From an uncultured Alphaproteobacteria bacterium (GTDB lineage: Bacteria; Pseudomonadota; Alphaproteobacteria; Rhodobacterales; Rhodobacteraceae), in assembly GCA_902586855.1 (NCBI GenBank), contig CACIIZ010000014.1:1-32356 (forward strand): a stretch of 32,356 nt of DNA, read 5' to 3'. Below, piece after piece: positions 17,198 to 24,473 of this stretch; within the stretch, counting starts at the first letter, position 1; every line of letters starts with the position of its first letter. The translations under genes and the position numbers were made by a program. The notes beneath the pieces were generated by a model. The model made no database searches. It saw only the letters and a list, made by a program, of their open reading frames with translations, and was not told the origin of the DNA.

Positions 17198-17965
17198 TTA
17201 ATTCGTTGGTTGCCAGTTAAGGTGCTCCCCTCCATCAATAGAAAGCATTTGTCCTGTTAATCCTGGTGACGATAAAATAAACCTTATAGCTCTACAAATT
17301 TCATGAACATCAGAACCTCTTTGAAGTAGTGTTCCCTTTCTCTTTTTTTGAAAGCTTACCTCCGTCTCAAAATGGGCCTTTAAGACAGGTCCAGGACCTA
17401 TAGCGTTTACTCTTATTCTAGGTCCCAGGGCTTGGGCGGCTAATTTGGTAAAATTCCATAGACCTAATTTTGCCAAGGTATAAGTCATAAATTTAGGATT
17501 TGAATTTAAAACTTTTTGATCAACTACATTGATTATATTAGCGCTTGAAATTATTTCCCCATTTATATCAGTTTGGGACTCAGGGACTTGCTTTGCAAAC
17601 GATTGGGATAAAAAAACTGGGGCTTTAAAGTTTGAAAATATGTGCCTGTCCCAGCTATCCATGCTCATCGTCAGCATACTATCTTTTTCAAAGATGGATG
17701 CATTGTTGACTAAAACTGAAAGATCTTTATTAATTTTTTCACGCGCTCTATCAATCAAGACCTCAATTTCTCGGTCTTGAAGAAGATTTGCCCTCAAACA
17801 AACAGCCCTTACACCCAATTTCCCTAACTGCTTCTGCAAAGAATTAGCCTCTTTTTCGGACTTAGAAAAATGTATCACGATATCATAACCGTCTTGAGCC
17901 AAAGATATCGCGATTTCTCTTCCAATACGCCTTGCTGCTCCTGTTATCAAGGCTGTCTTATTCAC
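17198..17965 (-). CDS. SDR-family oxidoreductase, FolM/pteridine-reductase-like
   Basis: A 255-residue classical short-chain dehydrogenase. It has the N-terminal cofactor motif TGAARRIGRE (about 8-17), NNAS (about 87-90), and the active-site Tyr and Lys in YTLAKLGLW (about 161-169), preceded by a NIINVVDQKVLNSNP segment. The double Arg in TGAARRIG and the GPGPVL...ETEVSFQKKRKGTLLQRG substrate-loop region resemble pteridine reductases and FolM dihydromonapterin reductases, which prefer NADPH. A role in pterin/folate reduction is therefore plausible but not proven. The start is GTG. The gene lies in the same minus-strand run as the S49 peptidase gene (61 bp upstream) and uvrC (266 bp downstream), matching alphaproteobacterial synteny. 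Confidence 0.8.
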   Translation of the reverse strand: MNKTALITGAARRIGREIAISLAQDGYDIVIHFSKSEKEANSLQKQLGKLGVRAVCLRANLLQDREIEVLIDRAREKINKDLSVLVNNASIFEKDSMLTMSMDSWDRHIFSNFKAPVFLSQSFAKQVPESQTDINGEIISSANIINVVDQKVLNSNPKFMTYTLAKLGLWNFTKLAAQALGPRIRVNAIGPGPVLKAHFETEVSFQKKRKGTLLQRGSDVHEICRAIRFILSSPGLTGQMLSIDGGEHLNWQPTN

Positions 17966-18026
17966 GTCCTATAATCCTCACTTCCGTTATGAACATTTCG
18001 TTAAAGCATTTCTAAGCCTCGAAAAA

Positions 18027-18836
18027 TTAAAGACGAAACTTAGAAAAATAGACTTTCTCGTTAATCGCATCAATTATTCCATCCACAGAAGCTTTACCAA
18101 ATCTGGAAAAAAACCCCCTTTTTCTATCCAACCTCTTAAACTTTATATCCGAACCAAATTTTCCTTTAAGTAATGGTTCCATATGGCCAATACCATCTAT
18201 AAGACCAAGATCTCGTGCCCTTTCGGCTTCCCATACTTCTCCCGTAAACACTTTCTTTCCATCAATTTTATTTCCTCTTCTCAAGGAAACAAAATTTTTG
18301 AAATTTTGGTGGATAGATTTTTGAATCAATTTCAGTCTAACGATTTCGTCCTTTTTCTCAGGCCGAAACGGATCCAACATACTTTTTTCATCTCCAGAAG
18401 TATATATCCGCCTTTCAACCCCTTGACGAGAAATAAATTCGTGAAAACCAAACCCAGCAGAAATAACTCCTATAGAACCCACTATAGAATTCTCATCAGC
18501 AAAAATCTCCTTTGCCGAACAAGCCAACCAATATCCTCCTGATGCAGCAACATCTTCACAGAAGGCATAAACAGGAACATCCTTTTCATCAGACAGTCTA
18601 ATAATTCTTGCTGCTAGAAGAGATGATTGGGATGGAGAACCACCAGGGGAGTTTATTATCAGCGCTATCGCCTTCAGTTTCCCTAAACTAAATGCCTTTT
18701 CCAACAAGGGTGCCATGGTCTGGTCATTAATTCCCCCACCGAGACGACCACCAGTGGAAATTACTCCCTCTAAGCGAATTACGGCTATCACACCCGATCT
18801 TTGAAATATTTTTTTAATCCAGGACCACAATCTCAT
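18027..18836 (-). CDS. S49-family serine peptidase (SppA/SohB-like)
   Basis: A 269-residue single-domain peptidase of the ClpP/crotonase fold. It contains INSPGGSPSQSSLLAARI (about 61-78), the nucleophile Ser99 in EDVAASGGYW, SIVGSIGVI (117-125) and the general-base Lys at position 151 in SGDEKSMLDPF. These give the Ser-Lys dyad of signal-peptide peptidases. The N-terminus (RLWSWIKKIFQRSGVIAVIRL) is only weakly hydrophobic, so membrane attachment is uncertain; the family usually acts at or in the inner membrane on cleaved signal peptides or small membrane proteins. The ATG has a strong AAGGAG upstream. It is divergent from the CoA-transferase gene across about 160 bp. Confidence 0.88.
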   Translation of the reverse strand: MRLWSWIKKIFQRSGVIAVIRLEGVISTGGRLGGGINDQTMAPLLEKAFSLGKLKAIALIINSPGGSPSQSSLLAARIIRLSDEKDVPVYAFCEDVAASGGYWLACSAKEIFADENSIVGSIGVISAGFGFHEFISRQGVERRIYTSGDEKSMLDPFRPEKKDEIVRLKLIQKSIHQNFKNFVSLRRGNKIDGKKVFTGEVWEAERARDLGLIDGIGHMEPLLKGKFGSDIKFKRLDRKRGFFSRFGKASVDGIIDAINEKVYFSKFRL

Positions 18837-18900
18837 ATTAACTCCTTGATTGATATTTAAGAACTCATTATAGCTTTGGCAACAAAAACTTGCTGAAAAC

Positions 18901-18956
18901 TTGCGAATGACTGTTCAAAATTCCGCCTGTGGCTCGTTATCTTTTATCATTCGCAA
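18901..18956. promoter_or_regulatory. Perfect 10-bp inverted repeat in the divergent intergenic region (candidate operator)
   Basis: TTGCGAATGA (18901-18910) and TCATTCGCAA (18947-18956) are exact reverse complements separated by 36 nt. They sit between the S49 peptidase gene (leftward) and the CoA-transferase gene (rightward). The arm centres are 46 bp apart, a little over four helical turns, so a regulator could bind both on one DNA face. A long-loop RNA hairpin is the alternative. I do not recognise the motif. Confidence 0.4.
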
Positions 18957-18997
18957 ACATAAAGTATGAACACTGAACCATTGACTAGATTAAACAA

Positions 18998-20152
18998 ATG
19001 TCGAAGAAAGTAGCGCCGCTAATTGGTTTAAAAGTTTTAGAATTGGCAAGGGTGCTGGCAGGACCTTGGGCAGGACAACTTTTGGCAGATCTTGGAGCTG
19101 ATGTTATTAAAGTAGAGTCCCCATTTGGTGATGAGACTCGCCATTGGGGGGAAGACCAAAAAGGTAGAGAAGATAGTTCCTATTTTAAATGCACCAATAG
19201 GGGAAAACTTTCACTGATAGCTGATTTAAAAGAGAAAAGTGATTTAAAGGTCGTTCACCATTTAGCCCAGAGAGCAGATATTATTATAGAGAATTTCAAG
19301 GTTGGAAACCTTAGGAAATATTCTCTAGATTACCCATCTTTAAAGAAAAAAAACCCAGGATTGATTTATTGTTCTATCACTGGTTTTGGCCAAACAGGAC
19401 CCTTAGCAGATAGACCCGGCTATGATTTCATTATCCAAGCAATGGCCGGTATTATGGATTTAACAGGTGAACCCTTGGGACCACCTATTAAACCAGGAGT
19501 TGCTTATGCTGATCTCTTTACTTCTCTCTACAGCGTAGTTGCAATTCAAGCAGCGCTGCTGGCGAAGAAGGAAACTGGTCCGGGCACGTATATTGATATG
19601 TCTCTATTTGATACCCAACTTGCTGTACTAGCTAACCAGGCATCATCATTCCTTTTATCAGGAACTATCCCAAAGAGAATGGGAAACTCGCACCCATCAA
19701 TTGTACCTTATCAAGTTTTTGAAACAGAAAATGGTTCAATTGTAATTGCATGTGGGAATGACAGCCAATTTAAATCTCTTTGTAAAGCGTTTGGTTGGAG
19801 TTTTTCAGAAGACCCTAAATTTTGTACAAACCAAGATCGGATAGAAAACAGAAAAAAACTAATTGATGAGATGTCACAAAGGTTAAAGCTACTTAAGAAA
19901 GAGTATATCTCTCAATTATTAGAGCGAGCAAAAGTACCCGTTGGTACAGTAAATTCTGTAAAGGAGGCTCTCTGCCACCCGCAGGCTTTATCAAGAGGCA
20001 TTATAAAATTAATAAAAGATGAACCTTTTGTGGGGACACCTATTACTTTTGAGGATTTCGATCTTCACTATAAAGAGAGTCCCCCCAGGCTCGGTGCAAA
20101 CACGACAGCTATAAAGAAAAAGATATCAATAGGGGAAATGTGGGAGAACTAA
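18998..20152 (+). CDS. CaiB/BaiF-family (class III) CoA-transferase
   Basis: A 384-residue class III CoA-transferase. The N-terminus has the family signature LIGLKVLELARVLAGPWAGQLLADLGADVIKVE, then ETRHWG, RADIIIENFKVG, and GYDFIIQAMAGIMDLTGEP. The segment PGVAYADLFTSLYS supplies the catalytic Asp that forms the acyl anhydride/CoA thioester. The enzyme moves CoA between carboxylic acids. Family members next to glutaryl-CoA dehydrogenase are often succinyl-CoA:glutarate CoA-transferases; here gcdH is about 10 kb away, so that is only a possibility. It is followed after 1 nt by the aldo/keto reductase gene. No clear Shine-Dalgarno precedes the ATG. Confidence 0.9.
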   Translation: MSKKVAPLIGLKVLELARVLAGPWAGQLLADLGADVIKVESPFGDETRHWGEDQKGREDSSYFKCTNRGKLSLIADLKEKSDLKVVHHLAQRADIIIENFKVGNLRKYSLDYPSLKKKNPGLIYCSITGFGQTGPLADRPGYDFIIQAMAGIMDLTGEPLGPPIKPGVAYADLFTSLYSVVAIQAALLAKKETGPGTYIDMSLFDTQLAVLANQASSFLLSGTIPKRMGNSHPSIVPYQVFETENGSIVIACGNDSQFKSLCKAFGWSFSEDPKFCTNQDRIENRKKLIDEMSQRLKLLKKEYISQLLERAKVPVGTVNSVKEALCHPQALSRGIIKLIKDEPFVGTPITFEDFDLHYKESPPRLGANTTAIKKKISIGEMWEN

Positions 20153-20153
20153 T

Positions 20154-21197
20154 TTGAAATACCAATATTTAGGGGGAAGTGATTTAAGGGTCAGTATTTT
20201 TTGTTTAGGCTCTATGACCTGGGGTGAATCTTCTACGGAGCAAGAGGGGCACTGGCAACTAGAGCACTCTATTTCCAATGGAATCAATTTCGTTGACACA
20301 GCCGAGATGTATCCCACAAATCCACTGAGACGTGAAACGGCTGGAGAAACAGAACAGATAATTGGAAATTGGCTAAAGGGAAGAAAGCGTAGAGATGATA
20401 TAGTAATAGCAACAAAAATTACAGGAGAGGGAAGTAAGACTATTCGCGACGGCGCCCCAATTACAAAAAAAACTATCAACATTGCACTTGAGGGAAGTCT
20501 TAAAAGGTTAAATACGGACTACGTAGATCTTTACCAGCTTCACTGGCCCAATAGGGGATCATATCACTTTAGGCAAAATTGGGTGTTTGACCCAACAAAG
20601 CAGGTCACATCTGAGATTAAGGAGAACATATTTGAAATTCTTGATTATCTTTCAGAGCTAGTTCGAGAAGGAAAAATTAGAGCAATTGGATTATCCAATG
20701 AAAGTGCCTGGGGCTCAATGCAATTTCTCAAAGCCGCCACTGAAAGTGGCTTTGAAAAGATTGCATCAATTCAGAATGAATATAGCCTTTTGTGCCGTTA
20801 TTTCGATACTGACTTAGCAGAACTGTGTCATAATGAAAATGTGCACTTAATGGCATATTCTCCACTTGCTGCAGGACTTTTAACTGGGAAATACCAAAAT
20901 GGTAAAGTGCCTCAAAAATCCAGATTAGAATTCTCTCCCGGACTTAATGGACGGCTCAATGAACGATCAATCAATGCTACCCAAAATTATCTCAATATAG
21001 CAAAAAAGTTTGGACTTCATCCTGTAAGCATGGCTTTGGCATTTTGTGCCCAGAGGCCTTTTATGGGATCAGTAATTTTTGGAGCAACCAAAAATAAACA
21101 GCTAAAGACGATTATTGATGGTTTGGACTTGGAATTATCTCAAGAGATATTAATTGAACTCGATAGGGTTCATAGAGCACATCCTTTTCCAATGTAG
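20154..21197 (+). CDS. Tas-like aldo/keto reductase
   Basis: A 347-residue aldo/keto reductase closely resembling E. coli Tas (NADP(H)-dependent). The catalytic tetrad is complete: D48 and Y53 in FVDTAEMYP, K88 in IATKITG, and H130 in LYQLHWPNRG. Cofactor-binding features near the C-terminus include IFGATKNKQL. The start is TTG, preceded by GGGAG, giving the family-typical N-terminus MKYQYLGGSDLRVS; it begins 1 nt after the CoA-transferase stop. The physiological substrate of Tas-type enzymes is not established. It is in the same plus-strand run as the CoA-transferase and ABC exporter. Confidence 0.92.
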   Translation: MKYQYLGGSDLRVSIFCLGSMTWGESSTEQEGHWQLEHSISNGINFVDTAEMYPTNPLRRETAGETEQIIGNWLKGRKRRDDIVIATKITGEGSKTIRDGAPITKKTINIALEGSLKRLNTDYVDLYQLHWPNRGSYHFRQNWVFDPTKQVTSEIKENIFEILDYLSELVREGKIRAIGLSNESAWGSMQFLKAATESGFEKIASIQNEYSLLCRYFDTDLAELCHNENVHLMAYSPLAAGLLTGKYQNGKVPQKSRLEFSPGLNGRLNERSINATQNYLNIAKKFGLHPVSMALAFCAQRPFMGSVIFGATKNKQLKTIIDGLDLELSQEILIELDRVHRAHPFPM

Positions 21198-21219
21198 AGT
21201 TTCAGGTTTCTTAAAATAT

Positions 21220-22143
21220 ATGATATCAATTCAAAATATTAGTAAGGTTTATGACCAAAACCTAAAAGCATTGGAAGAAATTTCTCTTGAAATTGAACCT
21301 GGCGAGATTTTTGCACTTTTAGGGCCGAATGGTGCAGGAAAAACGACGCTGATTTCGTCTATATGCGGACTAACCCGTCAGACGTCTGGTTTAATTAAGG
21401 TGTCAGGATTTGACACCTTAGAGGACTATAAAAAAACAAGATCACTAATTGGTTTAGTTCCCCAGGAATTTCCGCTCGAGAACTATGAAAGCGTTATAGA
21501 AACTGTTAAATTCACAAGAGGCCTCTTTGGGAAAAGTTCCAATCCTAGTTATATTGAGAAAGTTCTCAAATCACTCAGATTGTGGGAAAAAAGAAGTACT
21601 CCCATTATTGCCTTATCTGGCGGAATGAAGAGGAGGGTGCTCATTGCAAAGGCACTCTCTCATGAACCTGAAATTCTTTTCCTCGATGAGCCCACCTCAG
21701 GAGTTGACGTGCAACTGAGAAAAGAAATGTGGGATCTTATCATTGAACTAAAAAAAAGAGGGGTTACGGTAATACTTACTACCCATTATATCAAGGAAGC
21801 TGAAATGATAGCTGATAGGGTTGGGATTCTTAATAGGGGTAGGCTTTTATTAGTCGAAGAAAAAAAAGAATTAATTAAAAAGTTTGGGAAAAAAACGATT
21901 TCTGTGGAATTAAAAGAAAAACTTCACTCTATTCCAGAAAAAATTGCGGAAGAAAAAGTCTACCTTTCCGAAGACAGGCACTCAATTTTCTTCGAGGTAT
22001 CTAATACTAAAAATAAAATGAGTTTATCTGATACAATAAAAATGATAGCCGAGACAGGTTTATCCATTAATGATATTAATACTACAGAAAGTTCACTTGA
22101 AGATATTTTCCTTGAAATTATTGCTGAAGAGGAAATGAGATGA
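21220..22143 (+). CDS. ABC transporter ATP-binding protein (ABC-2 exporter type)
   Basis: About 307 residues. The nucleotide-binding domain has Walker A GPNGAGKTT (35-43), a Q-loop at VPQEF, the signature LSGGMKRR (about 132-139), Walker B ILFLDEP followed by the D-loop SGVD, and the switch His in TTHYIKEAE. A C-terminal accessory domain of about 90 residues follows, as in drug/carbohydrate-export ATPases of the DrrA/CcmA type. The frame opens earlier, at 21154, but that would overlap the aldo/keto reductase by 44 nt. The ATG at 21220 gives the standard MISIQNISKVY start. It overlaps the permease gene by 4 nt (ATGA). Confidence 0.93.
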   Translation: MISIQNISKVYDQNLKALEEISLEIEPGEIFALLGPNGAGKTTLISSICGLTRQTSGLIKVSGFDTLEDYKKTRSLIGLVPQEFPLENYESVIETVKFTRGLFGKSSNPSYIEKVLKSLRLWEKRSTPIIALSGGMKRRVLIAKALSHEPEILFLDEPTSGVDVQLRKEMWDLIIELKKRGVTVILTTHYIKEAEMIADRVGILNRGRLLLVEEKKELIKKFGKKTISVELKEKLHSIPEKIAEEKVYLSEDRHSIFFEVSNTKNKMSLSDTIKMIAETGLSINDINTTESSLEDIFLEIIAEEEMR

Positions 22144-22901
22144 ACTTCAATTCAATCAAATCGATTTATAAGTTTGAAATGGCCCGTGCACTTCGAACCA
22201 TAATGCAAAGTATACTCGCTCCAGTGGTCTCTACCTGCCTATATTTTATTGTCTTTGGTGCTGCGATTGGCAGCAAAATATCCGAATTAGATGGAATATC
22301 ATATGGCGCTTTCATTATTCCCGGCCTAATGATGCTTTCAGTGATGACAACGAGTGTCAACTATGCAGCTTTTGGTATTTATTTACCAAAATACACCGGT
22401 TCCATCTATGAAGTCATGTCGGCACCTATATCGGCTTTTGAAGTTATTATTGGATATGTTGGAGCAGCTGCCACTAAATCAATATTGATTAGTTTCCTAA
22501 TTCTACTAACTGCCACAGCATTTGTGAGTTTTGATATAAGGCATCCAATCTGGATGCTTGTTCTTCTAATAATGACTGGTAGCACATTTTCACTTTTTGG
22601 ATTCATTATAGGATTATGGGCCTCAAATTGGGAGAGGCTTCAACTTATACCCTTGATCGTTATTACTCCATTAGTTTTTCTTGGGGGAAGTTTTTATTCA
22701 ACCTCGATGCTGCCTGGATTTTGGCAAACTATCACCAAATTAAACCCCATCTTTTACATCATTAATGGTTTTAGGTGGAGTTTTTTTGGGACATCGGATG
22801 TACCAATAGGTGTTTCGATATTTTTCATGGCTGCATTTTTGTTGTTGTGCATTGCAGTAGTCTCCATAATCTTTAGGACAGGTTACAAGATAAGAAATTA
22901 A
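22140..22901 (+). CDS. ABC-2-type transporter permease
   Basis: A 253-residue membrane protein with about six TM segments. It carries the ABC-2 family pattern: an N-terminal amphipathic region (YKFEMARALRTIMQS), TM1 APVVSTCLYFIVFG, a GAFIIPGLMMLSVM segment, and the C-terminal LGGSFYSTSMLPGFWQTITKLNPIFYIINGFRW, typical of DrrB/NodJ-like permeases. With the preceding ATPase it makes a complete exporter (two copies of each). The substrate is unknown; ABC-2 exporters of this type move lipids, polysaccharides or drugs. It ends 11 bp from the convergent MttB-like gene. Confidence 0.92.
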   Translation: MNFNSIKSIYKFEMARALRTIMQSILAPVVSTCLYFIVFGAAIGSKISELDGISYGAFIIPGLMMLSVMTTSVNYAAFGIYLPKYTGSIYEVMSAPISAFEVIIGYVGAAATKSILISFLILLTATAFVSFDIRHPIWMLVLLIMTGSTFSLFGFIIGLWASNWERLQLIPLIVITPLVFLGGSFYSTSMLPGFWQTITKLNPIFYIINGFRWSFFGTSDVPIGVSIFFMAAFLLLCIAVVSIIFRTGYKIRN

Positions 22902-22912
22902 CCTTGGACGAT

Positions 22913-24466
22913 TTACGTTTTTAAATGGATGGGGAATTTTTCAACAATTTCTTTTCGAATAGATGGAGACAGAGCTGCCTTTGAGATAGTTAACAACAAA
23001 TCCTCTTTCTTCTGTTTAGCTTTCATTAATAGCTCAGGTTTTCCATTCTCAGCCCACTCTTTTGGGCTCGATCTATCTCCTAACCTAGGATAGATATACT
23101 CAGTTTGCATCAAACCCAAAGTCTGTTCATGACCTAAATAATGGCCCGGACCATTCAGGCAAACAGACCTCATAGTCTCAACACTTAAGCTTATTTCGTC
23201 CACATTAATTCCCTTAACACAACGTAAAGCCTGACCCAGAAGGTCATCTCCTAAGATCATACTCTCCATGCAAAATCCCAACAATGAGGCGTGCATTCCG
23301 ACAGCCTCATATACCAAGTTTAAACCTGAAAGACCCGCCATTACATTCGATGTCGCCTGTTCCCAACCAGCTTGCATGTCAGGCAATTTTGAGTCTGCAA
23401 TACCAGCGGCTGCACCCCCTGGCAAATTGTAGAATCTATGCATCTGAGCACATCCTGCCGTCAAAAGCGCTTGCTCTCCAGATCCTCCAGACATTGCCCC
23501 TGTTCTTAGGTCTGACACGAATGGCCAGGTCCCAAAAACTGCTGGGAATCCACTTTCAATTGAATTGACATAAACAACGCCAGCTAGACATTCCGCAACT
23601 GCCTGCACTATTGCGCCTGCAATTGGTGCGGGAGCCGTAGCTCCAGCCTGTCCAGCCGATAGTAGTAGAATGGGCATGCCTTGCCTTATGCATTCTTCCA
23701 TAACTGAACAACTTTCTGTCGCAAATTTTAATGGCGGTACCACAAAACAATTTGAATTCGATATAAATGGTCTTTCTCTCCAAGAGCTTTCACCTCCAGA
23801 AAGTATGTGCACCATATCCATAATAGGCTTTACAAAAGAGGCCTCTGTAAACGACACCCCGACATGCTTGCTAGTTCCGGAACAGCAGGCATAGACAGTA
23901 TTGAGATCCATTTCAAAGTTATCTTTAATATCTCTACATACCATGGGTCTCTGTAGAAAATGTATATTATCAAGATGATGAGCTATTTTTGCAGCATTAT
24001 ATAAATCTGAAACAGTACTATCACGATAATTAGAGGTTTCCAAATCTACAACGTGCACCGCAGCCCCAGCAGTCCCATAATGCACTCTATTTTTCTTTAA
24101 TAAGAGGTCATACTCAGAATTCCTACCGTGAAGGTAAAAATCTCTGCAAGCAATGGATAACATCTTTTCTACGAGACCTCTTGGAAACTTTAATCTTCCA
24201 TCAGTTCCCAAAATTGCTCCTGCGTCGGTCATAGCCTTTACACCAGTTTCGGGAGCATCTGCTAAGCCTATTTCTTCAAGGACCTGAAGAGCAGCCTCAT
24301 GAATCTTTATTATTTCATCCTGGCTTAATGGATTATAGGTCCCTCCTATTAGCCCGGGCTTGACAGGCCTTAACTCCTTTGCCAAAGGTGCAGATCTTAA
24401 TGCCTGTCTTGCAGCCCTACCTCCAGCCCTCTTATTTTTTTCTTTATCCTGAATGCCTCTCTCCAT
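22913..24466 (-). CDS. MttB-superfamily (non-pyrrolysine) trimethylamine methyltransferase-like protein
   Basis: About 517 residues, COG5598-type MttB homologue. Recognisable blocks are RPVKPGLIGGTYNPLSQDEI.IHEAALQVLEEIG near the N-terminus, VHYGTAGAAVHVVD, GQAGATAPAPIAGAIVQAVAECLAG, SGGSGEQALLTAGCAQMHRFYNLPGG, and LNGPGHYLGHEQTL. No in-frame TAG is needed, so it lacks pyrrolysine, as in MtgB (glycine betaine), MtcB (carnitine) and MtpB (proline betaine). These transfer a methyl group from a quaternary amine to a corrinoid protein. I chose the ATG at 24466, which lies just after the upstream gene's stop and gives the RxxxRRAGGRAARxAxRSAPL-type start usual in alphaproteobacteria; an ATG at 24505 would overlap. 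No corrinoid-protein gene is in the window. Confidence 0.85.
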   Translation of the reverse strand: MERGIQDKEKNKRAGGRAARQALRSAPLAKELRPVKPGLIGGTYNPLSQDEIIKIHEAALQVLEEIGLADAPETGVKAMTDAGAILGTDGRLKFPRGLVEKMLSIACRDFYLHGRNSEYDLLLKKNRVHYGTAGAAVHVVDLETSNYRDSTVSDLYNAAKIAHHLDNIHFLQRPMVCRDIKDNFEMDLNTVYACCSGTSKHVGVSFTEASFVKPIMDMVHILSGGESSWRERPFISNSNCFVVPPLKFATESCSVMEECIRQGMPILLLSAGQAGATAPAPIAGAIVQAVAECLAGVVYVNSIESGFPAVFGTWPFVSDLRTGAMSGGSGEQALLTAGCAQMHRFYNLPGGAAAGIADSKLPDMQAGWEQATSNVMAGLSGLNLVYEAVGMHASLLGFCMESMILGDDLLGQALRCVKGINVDEISLSVETMRSVCLNGPGHYLGHEQTLGLMQTEYIYPRLGDRSSPKEWAENGKPELLMKAKQKKEDLLLTISKAALSPSIRKEIVEKFPIHLKT

Positions 24467-24473
24467 TTTTAAG

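Noticed and set aside
22913-24466. Pyrrolysine-containing MttB
   Set aside because: The frame is complete without any internal TAG, so it belongs to the non-pyrrolysine branch.
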